Source: Amaranthus tricolor
Lineage: Eukaryota > Streptophyta > Magnoliopsida > Caryophyllales > Amaranthaceae
Assembly: GCF_026212465.1 (NCBI RefSeq)
Contig: NC_080049.1
Coordinates: 17,531,984 to 17,595,983 of the forward strand
Reading direction: 5' to 3'
DNA length: 64,000 bases
Shown: one piece after another, positions 21,992 through 33,660 of the stretch
Layout: each line of letters opens with the position of its first letter
Position numbering within the stretch: position 1 is the stretch's first letter
Translations under genes and position numbers: made by a program
Notes under the pieces: generated by a model
What the model saw: the letters and a program-made list of their open reading frames with translations, nothing else
Database searches by the model: none
Told to the model about the DNA's origin: nothing

Positions 21992-23171
21992 TGTTGAAAT
22001 ATACGAAGATGGTCGAATGCAACAAGAGGGGGGGTGAATTGTTGTGTATCTAGCTTTACTTAGTTTTTCTTCTAATTTTGCGGAATTTTAACAAACAAAA
22101 TAAAGCTTAAACTTAAAAAGCAAAAGATAAAAAGGAGACAAAGATTTTACGTGGAAAGCTTCTTGGCCTAATAAGAAGGAAAACCACGACCCCCGGGATT
22201 TCAAAATTCTCACTATGTTTTAGGCAATCAAATACAATTACATAAAACAGTTTGCTTCACTTGAAGCTTCTCTACTCTAGGCCTAATTCTCTTTCTCTAC
22301 TTTCTCCTTCTCTTTCTCTTCTCACGTTTCACTTCTCTATTCCCTTAGACTTCTCATGAGTCTAATTACAACAAATCACTCAATAACCCTTACAAGGCTA
22401 ATTCTCAAGAGGATAAACATTAAAATAATTACTTAAGAAAAATATAATAAATTAATTGGCATTGGAAAACTGAAAATATTTTTCTTAAATGATCTCCCTT
22501 AATGGACACTCTTGGATGGATATCAGTTTGAGCAAAGTTCCTCCTATTTATAGTGGGAACAGACAGCAGTTACCTTAGACACACCTCCCACTATCATCCA
22601 CGTTCTCAAAACAAAAGGATAGTGGAATTGCCAAAAAATAAATGACCGGCTGTCATTTGCTCAGAGAGAAAATCAGTTTCCTTAAGCTAAAAATAGCATA
22701 GGAGTTAAAAACACAAGATCCAAAAAAATAGGAGAGCTTAATCTTAAGAAGAAAAAGTCTTAGGCTATTTTTAGATAACCTAAAAATAGTTTTGCCAACC
22801 AATTTATTAATAAATTGAGCAATTAAATTAATTATTAACCGTTACATCAACTTAAAAACAGAAAATAATTAATTCGCAATTTTCCAGTCGATGTTTTTCT
22901 CCAGACCTGCTACGTAGGAACAGCGTATTGTCTCCAGCTTCAACTTTTGTTAGATTATTCATTTTAGGAACAGTAGACCGTCTGTCAACCTTTAACTTCC
23001 TAAGCACTTATCTAACTTCTTGAATATTTTAGACACGTACAACTTCCACGAACCAAGTCATAGGCTTCATCAACGATTTCAACAACATCGGATATTCACC
23101 TACAAAACAATCTCTAAAATATGTTTGTTTATTTAAAAGTGAAGTCATCATCAAAACCTTAAGAGCCAACA
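21992..23171 (-). mobile_element. solo LTR, SIRE-like copia family
   Basis: It reads TGTTGAAATATACGAAGATGG at the left and CTTAAGAGCCAACA at the right on plus, flanked by TTCTT (21987-21991, 23172-23176). It inserted in the leader of the Tat antisense gene. Nearly the same as 16871-18053. Confidence 0.88.
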
Positions 23172-23213
23172 TTCTTTACAAGTTTCGCCTACTACTCTAT
23201 GATTATCATTAAT

Positions 23214-26037
23214 ATGGATGTTGCGGCTACTCATTAGACAATAGCTAACTTGGACATTAACTCTGCTAACCCGATGGAAATTCCTTTGGTAGCATGTAGA
23301 CGTTTTAATAAAGAGGGGTTGCTAATGAATGATTCGGACGATAGTAGTTCGGTGAGAATCACCCCTCATTGCGAATCAAAGAAGGCTGGGGATGAGTCAT
23401 TTGTATCCCCTATATACACACCCGAGATAATAAAAACTGCTCCTTGAGAAGTGGGCATTGCTTTCTTCCCCAATTACTTGCCGCGAATAAATCCTGACCT
23501 GGAAGGGTTATTGTATGTAGATATGGAAAACATCGAAGGATCATCTGAGTCCTCAGGAAGGGAGAGCGCAGTATAGCAGTATACTTTCCTTCTTTCGAAT
23601 TAGGACTTAGGTTCCCTCTTCATCCACTTTTTAGGGAAATATTAGATTTTTTGAATGTCTCAATGCTCGTATTATACCCTAACGCATGGGGTTGTATGAT
23701 GGCGTTTTTGATCTTGTGTAAAGTTTTGGCCGTGCCACCAACAGTTACCGCCTTTAGGTATATATTTAGAGCCCGCTTATGTAATTCTCAATCATACAAC
23801 TGTGGCTGGATAACATTCACACATTGTCGTGGGCTGAAGATAGTCCACGACCTCCCTGATAACCAAAAGGGATACAGGACTAAGTTTGCCTATTTATACA
23901 ATTCAGGGGGTTGGAACATTAAAACCTCCTTCGACATCAAACCCAACCTTTCGGGTTTCAATAACGGGATCCCGCAATGTTCTTTCAATGATGCGGTGAT
24001 CATAGAGTATGCAAAGATGGACGTCCAGTTGGGGAAGAAACCCATGAACGTCCAACTCAACTGGATACCGGGTCGTTCTGAGTTGGAGAATGACAACCTC
24101 CTCTCAGCATTCGGCATCATCCTGGCTATTGATCGGAGTAAGAGTCGTCGGATTTCTTCCTTCCTTTATGGTATGTTTACTTGTTTCTAACTCTTGATTT
24201 TTCAGGGATAGCCAAGGAAAACTTGAGAGCAAAAAATCCTGATCTGATGAAGAAGTTCAGCGTCATGCGATTCGCTCAGGGGGCCAGCCAACGGGCCGCG
24301 TAAAAACCTCTACCTCTTCCTAGAAAGATATAAATTCATATATTTTTCGAACTATGAGGGATTCTTCTAACTTTTTCTCTTGTAGGACTCGGCAACGGTA
24401 GAGAAAGGGCTGGACGAGGTGCCCTGCGAACAGGAGGCTCTCCGGCTCCTCGAGGAGAGAAAGAGGGCTCACATTGACATGATTCTAAGAGGGTGATCCC
24501 TCCCAAGATGAAGGAAGTGAAAAAGAGTGGGAAGGAGAGGAAGAGAAAGAGAGACTCTTTCTTCCCACGAGGAGAGCGCGACCAAAAGGGCCTCCCTAGA
24601 CACCATTCAGACGGCTGTACCTCTTCAGGTGAGGTTGGCCGGGGAGGAGGCGTCATCTCCTCAAAGTGCGGCAGTGCCCATCTCTGGCAAGGGTAAAGAG
24701 AAGATGGGAGAATCGGACGCGGCTGCGGAGTCGCACTTCGCGGAGGTATATCGTCGTCGTGAGGTCTTGCCCTTCCGACACGATACACTTTTTACGGATT
24801 TGGGGAACAAGGGTATGATCACTCGTTTTAACAGGGCGACGTCCCACTTAGTCAGCAAAGTGGACGTTGATCATTTAGAGTCCTTGTCCCCCCCCCCGCG
24901 ATAGAGTGCGTCAAGCGCAAGCTTCAGCGGCAGAGGTAGCATCCTTTTCTTTGCTTTTTATTTCAAGTTTTTTGGTGGCTTTTAATCTTCGTTTCTTTGC
25001 AGACTTTTCTAAGGTTGGCTTTTGAGCTCAACCTGAGTCGTCAAAGTGCCGCGGACCAGGAGACCTTGGCCTCCCTGACCTCCTGTTGCGAAGAGCAGAA
25101 TGAGGAACTACAGAAGCTTCGGGAGGATCTTGGAGAACTGTCGGGCTTAAAGGAGAAGCTGGCTAAGTGCTCTGAGCTGAAAGAGCGCTTAGTCAGGACT
25201 GAGCAGTGGCGGGAGAAAGCTAAGAAGCGGCTAGAATGGGTCATCGCAAGCATTGACACGGCTTCTAGTATGTCGGCTACCCTCGGCCATGAGGTTGGTC
25301 ACCTGATGGACGTTCATGGTAAGCTGGTTCATCAAAACCAGTGTCTCATGCAACAGGTGTCGGCTGATTCGGCCAAGTTCAAGACCTTTCTATCCGCGAC
25401 TAAGGTGCATAAACTTTGTTCGGAAAGACGAGCCCGGATAGCTAGGAATTGGCTGACTTCGGACGAGCTGGAGGCGTCATGTTTTTTAGGGGATATGACG
25501 GCGGAAATGGTGGGTGCCGGTTCTATGATCAGTGACGAGAAGTACCATCTGGCTGCTGCGGATTTAGGCATTGACTTTGATTCTCTCCAAAGAACGGCTA
25601 ATCAAAAGGGGGACAAAGCCTTGACCAACCTAGCTCCGGTTTTGGAGCGGGAGTCGGCGGTGCTGATCGATCCTAACTGGGACGTAGAGGAGGAGAGAGC
25701 TTGGTCGGAAAAAATGAATAATGAAGCTGAAAAGGAGGCCTTCTGCCTTGACTTAGATCAATTGACTCTTTCTCCTCCTTCGGTGTCGGATGTCCCTGAG
25801 AACTTGGCGCTTTCTAAACTGGAGAGTTTGTGCATAGACTTGTCAAATCTAATCATCGATGAAGGGAGAAACCTCCAAGGCTTGTCCAAGGAGCTGTCAG
25901 AGATTGAGGTGGAGCCGTTTAATGTGGAAGAGTTTATAAGCTTCACCCCGAGTCTCGGGGAGGGAATGGCCGGGTCTCCGCAGCCGCTGCCTCAAGATCC
26001 TGAGGGGGATGTTGACGCCTTTCTGAATGATGTTTAA
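23214..26037 (+). pseudogene. antisense gene of the Tat element (putative gypsy-type transposon domain plus coiled coil)
   Basis: Exons on plus: ATG at 23214 to 24170, then 24206-24299, 24386 to about 24934, and 25003-26037, with usable splice sites (CTTTATG/GTATGT, TTTTCAG, CTTGTAG, TTTGCAG). The first exon encodes LNVSMLVLYPNAWGCMMAF and KVLAVPPTVTAFRYIF, matching the 'putative gypsy type transposon' proteins encoded antisense in Tat-like elements. The last exon is Lys/Glu/Leu-rich with heptad spacing (coiled coil, EQNEELQKLREDLGELSGL) and ends DVDAFLNDV. Stops at 23235, 23445 and a shift near 23575 break the first exon. Role unknown; it lies downstream of integrase on the opposite strand. 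Confidence 0.78.
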
Positions 26038-26660
26038 AATTTTTGTAATGAAATACGTCATTATTGACCAAACTTTGTAACTTGATTTGAATTATATTTT
26101 GGAGCCGAATTGTTTTGATTTTTCTGTACATATTTTTGATCAATGATTCTCCCAAATTTCAAGATATTTTGCTATGAATGTTTGGAGTATTTCCGTTGCT
26201 ATCTAACAGGTCGTGGCTTCTTTCGACAAAAAATGGGGAGTGATGCGGTCGAAAATTTACTTAAAACAATTTCGATCTTGGGACCCCATTCTAAGGGTCC
26301 GACTTGTCGATATCACTAACGGGCGAAATTGAAAATTTTACTTAGAATAATTTTGATCTTGGGACCCCATTCTAGGGGTCCGACTTATGGATGTCACTGA
26401 TAGTTGCCTGATTAATAGAAAACATTGATTTTAACTTAAATCAACTTTGATTTTTGGGACCCCAGTCTAGGGGTTCGACTTGTCGATGTTACTGATGGGT
26501 GAGATTCTTTACTTAGAACAATTTTGATATTTGAATAGGCCATCCTAGTTGGCTCCTAGTTTTCCTTTATCTATGATTTTTCTTGTGGCCTCAACTTTGC
26601 GGAGGACATAGTCGCCAACTTGAATGCGTTTGGTTTTGACGTGTCGATTGAAGCTGCGAA
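26038..26660. repeat. repeat units between the antisense gene and integrase
   Basis: At 26240-26490 there are three diverged units of about 85-95 bp, each with TTTTGATCTTGGGACCCC-like sequence and GGTCCGACTT(G/A)TCGATGTCAC-like sequence. These are the same core motif as at 20920-21590. Sequence after 26530 is the decayed end of integrase. Confidence 0.6.
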
Positions 26661-27575
26661 TCACTTCTGTTTTTTGGCCATGGACCTTAACAATTCATTC
26701 CCCCGTGTTTCTGGAAGCAGATCTAAGTTTGCCCTTTTTTCTTGTTCATTCTCACTGTGTGAGTAGTAGGTAACCCTTGTGGAGGGTATGTCTATCTCTA
26801 CTGGAAGCACGGCTTCGGACCCGCATACCAAGGAAAATGAGGTGTGTCCAGTTGGCTCTTTGATGGTTGTTTGGCTTGCCCATAGGATGCCGGGTAGTTC
26901 TTCATCCCAAGTACCTTTGATCCCCTCTATTTTATTTTTGATGCCGTTTAAAATCTCCTTGTTTGCTGATTCAACTTGGCCATTGGTTTGCGGTCGAGAT
27001 ACTGAACTGAATCGGATTTGAATGCCGAACCTGTCGCAGTATTCTATTGTGTTCTTACTGACAAATTGTCTCCCATTGTCGGTAATGATCACACGAGGAA
27101 TACCGTATCTCGTGATGATATTTCGCCATATGAATTTACAGACTTGTTTATCTGTGATTGAGCTAAGAGCCTCTGCTTCCACATATTTGGTGAAATAATC
27201 AATAGCCACAATAATGACAGTTCGTACTCCCTGATGTATGCCGCATCCGCCTTCGTGTATTTCGCGAAGGATGTAGTTTCCTTCTTCATGAGAAACACAT
27301 TTTAAAAGAGGATAGGTATATGATTTTTTATAGAGTGTGCCTTCGTGGAGCTCGAACCATCTGGCCTTCTTCTGAAGCGTTTTTGCCTGATTCTCATCTT
27401 GGGGAAGCGTCTGATTTTGCAAATATTTGATGTATGGCTCCATCCACATTTCCGATCTATCAATAGTGTTAACCAATGTTGATGCTGGGGTTAGGGAGTA
27501 CTTCCCAGATAATTTCGCGAGCCGTGGATGTTTCAGCTGAGCTGGCGAGCTTCGCCAGGGAATCGGCCTGTGCAT
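26661..27575 (-). pseudogene. Tat integrase, internally deleted
   Basis: The frame has the start of the zinc-binding region (REIHEGGCGIHQG) joined directly to VAIDYFTKYVEAEAL. In the family about 90-100 residues separate these, including the Cys pair and the first catalytic Asp (x-D-x-x-GP). The second Asp (IITDNGRQF) and Glu (TNGQVESANKEIL) remain. The enzyme would lack a full D,D-E triad. Confidence 0.8.
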
Positions 27576-28485
27576 TTTGAGATCTTGGTATGTGGATCAA
27601 TGTGAATTTGTCGAATTTCTTGACGAATTCTCTGACTTGTTGCAAGTACATCTTCATGCTATCATCCTTGGCTTCGAATTCCCTGTTCACTTGTCCGACT
27701 ATTAGTTGGGAGTCAGAGAAAGTGGATAATACTTTAGCCCCTGCCTCATAGCAAATTTTGAGCCCCATGAGTAATGCTTCGTATTCTGCCTCATTGTTGG
27801 AGGCCACAAACTGGAATCTGACCGCTCTTTCCATACGGACCCCGGCGGAAGATACAATCAGAAGCCCTGCTCTACTTGCTGATTGTGTTGAAGACCCATC
27901 TACATATAACCTCCATTCTTTATTGGGTTCAGGATGATGAGGGATAGTGTTTTCGGCAATGAAGTCAGCAAGGGCTTGGGCTTTGATTGCTGTCCGTGGG
28001 TCATATTCGATGCCGAAATCTGCAACTTGATTAGCCCAATCAGTGACGCGGCTCGATTTGTTTTTTCCTTCCAGAATCTTCATCAAAGGTTGACTGGTTC
28101 TGACGATGATTTGGTGGGATTGGAAGTATGGTTTCAGTTTCCTGCTCGCCATCACGATTGCAAATAAGACCTTTTCTACTTCGCTGTAGTTCCCCTCGGA
28201 TCCTCGAAAGGTGTGACTTACGTAATATACGGGGAATTGCTTCTTTTCTCTTTCGGCGACTAATACTCCTGATAGAGAGTATTCGGAGACCGAGACATAT
28301 AAGACTAGCTTTTCCTCGTTGAAAGGCGAAACTAGTTTTGGCAAAGAGGACAAGTGCTCCTTTAACTGCTGGAAGGATTCTTCGGCTTCTTTCGTCCATT
28401 CAAACTTGCATTGTTTGAGGGTTTTGAAGAAGGGCGAGCATCTGTCCGCGGACTTGGATAGAAATTTCCCTATGCAGCTACGCAT
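27469..28485 (-). pseudogene. Tat RNase H and second (archaeal-type) RNase H
   Basis: The frame begins at the RT end, then SPFNEEKLVLYVSVSEYSLS (gypsy RNase H; the first Asp position reads Ser) and GNYSEVEKVLFAIVMASRKL. A second RNase H follows: EWRLYVDGSSTQSASRAGLL, NNEAEYEALLMGLKICYEAG, FSDSQLIVGQVN and SQNAQADSLAKLAS. A second RNase H after the first is characteristic of the Tat/Ogre lineage. This frame is shifted relative to RT (break near 28480) and to integrase (near 27550). Confidence 0.85.
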
Positions 28486-29306
28486 CCTGTCAGTTTTTGC
28501 ACTTCTTTTACGGATCTAGAGGACTTCATGTCTCGGATTGCCTGGATCTTGTCGGGGTTTGCTTCTATTCCTCTTTCGTCAACGAGGAAGCCAAGGCACT
28601 TCCCTCCGGTGACTCCAAACACGCAATTTTCAGGATTGAGTCGCATTTGGTGTTTTCGGAGGGTTATGAATGTCTCGCGTAAGTCCGCGGCATGCTGAGA
28701 CACCTGCTTGCTCTTTTTGATCATGTCATTCACGTATACCTCTAAATTTCAGCCTATCTGAGATTGGAAGACCTTATTGACCATTCTCTGATAAGTTGCT
28801 CCGGCATTCTTTAGCCCAAAGAGCATGACCTTGTAGGAATATACTCCAGCATTTGTAATGAATGTCGTATGTGGCTGTTCTTCTGTGGCTAATGGGATTT
28901 GATGGTGGCCAGCGTTAGCATCCATGAAGCTCAATAGGGCGTGGCCTGCCGTTGAATCTACCAAACGATCTATCTTTGGGAGAGGATAATCGTCCTTGGG
29001 GCATGCTTTGTTTAGATCCGTGAAATCAACACACATCCTCCACTTGCCATTTGATTTTTTCACGAGGACGACGTTGGAGAGCCAATCGGAGTATTTGCAT
29101 TCTCTGATGAACCCGGCTTTCAGCAATTTCGCCACCTCTTCTTTGGCGGTCTCTATTCGCTCTTTTCCTTGATGTCGTAGCTTTTGCTTCACGGGTTTGT
29201 AGCATGGTTTTATATCAAGTTTATGGCACATGACACTTGCAGGGATGCCAGACATTTCTTCCGTGGAAAAAGCGAAGATGTCGCGATACTCGGTAAGGGT
29301 GGTCAT
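28470..29306 (-). pseudogene. Tat reverse transcriptase
   Basis: Same frame as the protease ORF. It shows KQKLRHQGKERIETAKEEVA, CVDFTDLNKACPKDDYPLP, and LSFMDANAGHHQI with the first catalytic Asp. After a stop at 28749 (CGA to TGA likely) it reads VYVNDMIKKS, where the family has YVDD, so the second-site Asp is Asn. The N-terminal frame is cut from protease by a TAG at 29313. Confidence 0.85.
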
Positions 29307-29312
29307 GATATC

Positions 29313-30083
29313 CTATTTGACCGGGCCAGGAAGATCTTTCCCTATCTTGATGCGTTTTCCTCCGAACATGTCTACCTCCTCGTATCGCTGTATGGGATGA
29401 GGCCTTTCGTGCGTGTTGGGGTTCTCTAGATACACGCTCATGACAGTCGGGGAATCTTCTTCCCTTTCTCTTTTGGAGGGGGTGATGGAGGCTCCTCGTT
29501 TTAAGGTATTGATGAGGCATTGGCGTGCCATCATCTGATCCCCTTTGAGGATACCCACTTGTCCATCATCCCGCTCAAATTGTAGCAGGAGCTGATGAGG
29601 AAAGATTGCAGCTTTGATCTTGTTGATGAGGGGAAGCCCCATGATGGCGCTGTAGGGGAATGTGAGATCCACCACCGTGAATCGTATAGGTACGGTTCTG
29701 CTTCCATTTCTTTCCCCTACTCGTACGGGGAGGATGATCGTTCCTAGTGGAATTACCTGACTTCCTCCAAACCCGATCAGGGGTTTATCAAGAGGTTGTA
29801 AGTGCTTTTCTTCGAACTTCATTTTTCTCAGGCATTCCATTGTTATAAGATCAGCCGTGCTCCCGGTATCTACGAGTACCCTTTTGACTTTCATTTGCCC
29901 AATTTTGAGTGTAACCACCAGAGGGTCAGTATGTGGTTGTTGCAGTGTTTGGGAGGTAGTGGCATCGAACCTCATGGTCGGTCCGGTTGATGAGGCTTTT
30001 GGAGGCCCTTTTAGCAGAATGTGGACGCTGTTTCTTGCGGCACGGATGGTAGGATATTCTTCAGTGTATCCTCCAAAAATCAT
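29313..30083 (-). pseudogene. Tat protease domain ORF
   Basis: A 256-codon open frame. KVKRVLVDTGSTADLITMEC holds the aspartic-protease motif D-T-G-S and HPIQRYEEVDMFGGKRI-like sequence links to RT. A TAG precedes the RT frame at 29313; in the same frame gag lies upstream at 30132-30671. Confidence 0.85.
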
Positions 30084-30131
30084 GTTGATAGTTCCCTGTG
30101 TGTTGGAACTTTCGTGCCTGGCCTCATCCCT

Positions 30132-31745
30132 CTAGGGGGATCTGCGTCTTTGATTCCAAGGCCTCCTTTCCGCTTCTCTTCTAGCGTCGTAGTCCTTCCG
30201 GTTGATGAACCTGAACAGTTTTCCCTCATCGGCCAGTTGATGTAGGATACGTTTGAGTTCGCAGCATTGGGCCAAAGTGTGGCCGTGTTCTTTGTGGTAA
30301 TCACACCACAGATTGTAGTTGCGTCGATCAGAAGGGGTGGTAGTAGGAGGTGGAGTTGGCAACTCATTCTGGACGGCGAAGAATATGTCCTTCCTGTTCC
30401 GGTTAAACAACGGATCGTTACCTCCATCTAGTAAATTCCGCGTCCTGGACTCCCCTTCAGCGGCATATACGTGTCTGGATCGTGGAGGCCCCATATCCGA
30501 CGGAGGTTTTGGACGACACGACAAGTAGTTTCTAACCCTCCTTGATGGATGTTCCTCTCTGCTCCTTGAGGAATGATTGGTTGTTGGATCCTTCTTTTCC
30601 GACCTTCGTTTCTTAGGATCATGTGCCTGACATATCTCAGAGGCCGTGATATAGCTTTGACATTGCTTCATAGCCTACGCGTATGTCTTTACTTGACTCT
30701 CGACCAACTAGAACTTCAGCCTTTGAGCCTTCATTCCATTGATCAGGGCGTTTAATGCGACTAACTCTTCCAAATCAGTTACTTCCAATACCGCCTCGTG
30801 GAACTTTTTCAAGTATGATGATATAGATTCCCCTTCCGATTGCATTATGCTAAGCAAGTGGAAGTTTGATTTTTCCTGCCTTCGTGATGCCACAAAGTGA
30901 CCTAGAAATTTTCCTTCTAGTTGGGCAAAGTTGTGGATACTTCCTCCCGGAAGGGAGGTATACCACGTCAAGGCTACTCCTGTAAGAGTAGTTGGGAAAA
31001 ATTTGCACCACAAGGATGGGTTAGTGGTGTACAGGAGCATTAGGTTCTTGTAGGCCATCAGGTGTTCCTCGGGGCAGGATGTTCCATCGAAGGCTGCCAT
31101 GTTTGGGATTTTAATTTTCCCCGGGTTGGGAGTATTCAGTATCTCCGGAGCCAGCGGAGAGATTATTGATATGAGATCTTCAGGAAGGCTACGCTTGCCG
31201 GCCTCATTCCGCGGCATAGTGACGGGACTGATGGGACGGCTAGATCCCGCGAGTTGTGCCTTCTATCGTTCTTCCCTCCTCTTATCCACCAGCGATTGAA
31301 CGCTTTCGGACGCCCTTTGTTTCTTGCTTTCTAGGAAGGTATGGGCGGCTCGAGAGGCGGTTTTAGATTCGTCATCTCGCGGGTCAGTCCTGTTGAGACT
31401 TGTGTGGGTCCTTGATCTCTCCCGCCTTCTCTTATCGCGTCTACTAGAATGTGACATCCTCGAGTTCCCATCTTGAGATTCATGGGACTTCGGTATCTCT
31501 TGATGGGGTTCGATTCATTCCTACAGATTTTTTATTTGGTCCGCCATGTCCTCCAACACTCGTTGTTGAGTAGGAGTATTATTTATGACGGCGCGGAGTT
31601 GTTCGGAGAAGGCGGCCGTGAGGTTTCGTTCTAGCATGTCCAGATCACGGCGAGTCACGACTTGGTTGTTAGTGTGGCCCGCTGAAGTGTCTGTATCTGT
31701 GCTGTGCACGGTAGCAGTTTGAGTTGGATTCTTCTTAGGAGCCAT
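30132..31745 (-). pseudogene. Tat gag
   Basis: One frame with several stops. It starts MAPKKNPTQTATVHSTDTD at 31745 near the primer-binding site. The capsid-like part at 31217-30708 has PNMAAFDGTSCPEEHLMAYK and SYLKKFHEAVLEV. The C-terminal part has CDYHKEHGHTLAQCCELKRI, typical of Tat gag. Stops near 31521, 31263 and 30708 are mostly TAG where Gln is expected. Confidence 0.82.
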
Positions 31746-31760
31746 GAATTTTTATTCGAC

Positions 31761-31778
31761 TCCCCACAGACGGCGCCA
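31761..31778 (-). other. primer-binding site of the Tat element
   Basis: The minus strand reads TGGCGCCGTCTGTGGGGA three bases from the LTR. TGGCGCC is the CCA-end complement often used by plant Tat-type gypsy elements. Confidence 0.75.
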
Positions 31779-31781
31779 AAC

Positions 31782-32441
31782 TGTTTCTGTGATGAAACGA
31801 AGAAGTGGAAAACACTTGAAGTATTATAAGTGGAAGCGTTATCAGGAGCGGTGATTCGTGGAAGGAAGCGACCTGAATTCCTGCAACACAACACGTTAGC
31901 CTCGTCTGGGGTTTGATCTCCCGGAAAACCCCTCCGACGCTCAAGTTAGAACGTTGATGTGAGATTATTGAATAGATGATTATAAACTGAATGCAAGAAT
32001 TAAGGTATCGAGGTTGATATTGCTGGTATTTTGGTAGGCTGATGAAATGGGGAGTGAGTAAGGATATTAAGAGGGTTATTCTTAGATGATCCCTTCCTCT
32101 CTGATGGTTGTCTCTACTTATAGTGGTGGAAGGGAAGTTATTTCAGAGAGGAGGTTAATTATCATGGGGATAGTGGGCAGTTGTTAGCCTTGGAAGGAGG
32201 AGAACCAAGCAATGAGGGATGAATGGGAAGTTAGGTCAATCTGGAAGTTACTTTCCTGGCGGAAGGAAGTTAGGGTATCTTGAGGGTTACTTGCTCATGG
32301 GCCAACTAAGGAGTTTGGAAAATTCAGGAAAAGCCCATTGACTAAAAGTCAAGGTCAATACGAAAGGTAAAAAGGGTATTAAGGTAATATGACATTAATA
32401 ATTCAAATAAATAAGTAAATTAAGTAAATGATACCATGATA
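31782..32441 (-). repeat. 5' LTR of the Tat element
   Basis: Same length (660 bp) and nearly the same sequence as 19864-20523. Its outer end is ATGATA where the other LTR has ATGACA, a single change in the terminal CA. Confidence 0.92.
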
Positions 32442-32446
32442 GGGGT

Positions 32447-33154
32447 AAACATATCCTCGTGTCCTGTTCCCGTAAGAGGCAATAATCCTTGGAAAACGAA
32501 ACATTAGCCTTCTTTTCTATGCACAATTTAGAAACACATTCAAAATTGAATTGAAAATTTGGAACAAATAAGACGTTTTTTTAAAGTTATATTATCATTT
32601 AATGGAACATCACCTATCTTACTAACTTTATGTTTGCTTCCATCTGGTATAGTAATATCATTTCTTGAAGTATTTGTGTATTTTATGTTCTTACTAACAT
32701 TGCACATAAGGTCATTAGCTCCTCTATCTACAACCCATTTACTTTGATTTTTATCAGAAATTAAACAACATATACTTGCTAAATTTCTGGAGGATGGCGC
32801 ATCAGTGTGTTCAACTTCATGTAAATCTTTCCAAGTAAGGTAAGTAGATTAGTGAATTGTCATTCTGTCATACCATATTGATTTCCTTTAAGATTTCCTT
32901 CCAAGTTTCTTTCACCTTGAGAATTAGTGGCATATTTGTTTTGATTTGGTTTGTTCTTAATAGGATAACCATAGATTTTAAAACATCAATATATTGGGTT
33001 TGTTCTGGTATAGTAATTGGGTTTGTTCTGGTATAGTAATTGGGTTTGTTCTACTATTGTCCCTCAAATTTCTACCATGCCCTTTATCATTGAATATTCT
33101 CCTGTCTGCACCAAATGCTACCGAATCAATGGTAGATTCTTTGTGCAAGTTCTC
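32447..33154 (-). pseudogene. copia gag end and protease remnant
   Basis: Minus strand near 32735-32760 reads SKWVVDRGANDLM, the protease site (family W-x-x-D-S-G-A; here D-R-G-A). Upstream is an Asn-rich gag linker (NKPNQNKYATNSQGERN near 32930). A 23-25-bp unit TTGGGTTTGTTCTGGTATAG is tandemly repeated at about 32995-33050. It belongs to the 6343-37521 copia. Confidence 0.65.
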
Positions 33155-33157
33155 ATG

Positions 33158-33420
33158 CACTAGTGGAAAAAACCTCATTTGCTGCGGTTTTTTGGCCATT
33201 ATTTGCTGCGGTTTTGGCCCCAAGCAATAGTGATAGCAGCAAATAGCCTATTTTAAATGCTGCGGTTAAAAACCGCAACAAAAAAGGGCATTATTTGCTG
33301 CGGTTATTGGGCAAAACCGCAGCAAAAAGAGAAGAGTTATTTGCTGCGGTCAGGGGCAAAACCGCAGCAAATAAGTGTGCATTATTTGCTGCGGTTTGGC
33401 CCCTGACAGCAGCAAATACT
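33158..33420. repeat. CACTA left subterminal repeats
   Basis: About ten copies of TTTGCTGCGGTTTTGGCC-like units in both orientations, several arranged as facing pairs (TGCTGCGG....CCGCAGCA). Such arrays serve as transposase-binding regions in CACTA elements. Confidence 0.85.
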
Positions 33421-33660
33421 CTATTTTTTTTTCTTTTTTCGTTTTATAATCATAATAATCCAATTATAATGTACAATGTAATAACAATGATTAATCCAAT
33501 AATAAATCAAATGATAATCACAAATAATCACAAATAATCCAATATTGTAATAATAATCCAATATTAATAATATGTACGTACAGAAAGGCTTATTGCAGAT
33601 TGCTTTATGCTACGGAAAAAAGTTTATTTGGATAGTACATCATCCTCACACAAAACATAC

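Larger units (their letters stand above)
19864..32441 (-). mobile_element. Ty3/gypsy retrotransposon, Tat lineage, complete but decayed
   Basis: Two 660-bp LTRs (19864-20523 and 31782-32441) are flanked by GGGGT (19859-19863, 32442-32446). The primer-binding site lies at 31761-31778. On minus come gag, protease, RT, RNase H, a second RNase H and a shortened integrase. A long 3' region carries an antisense multi-exon gene on plus. The second RNase H and antisense gene point to the Tat lineage. A SIRE-like solo LTR sits at 21992-23171. Many stop codons make it non-autonomous now. Confidence 0.92.
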
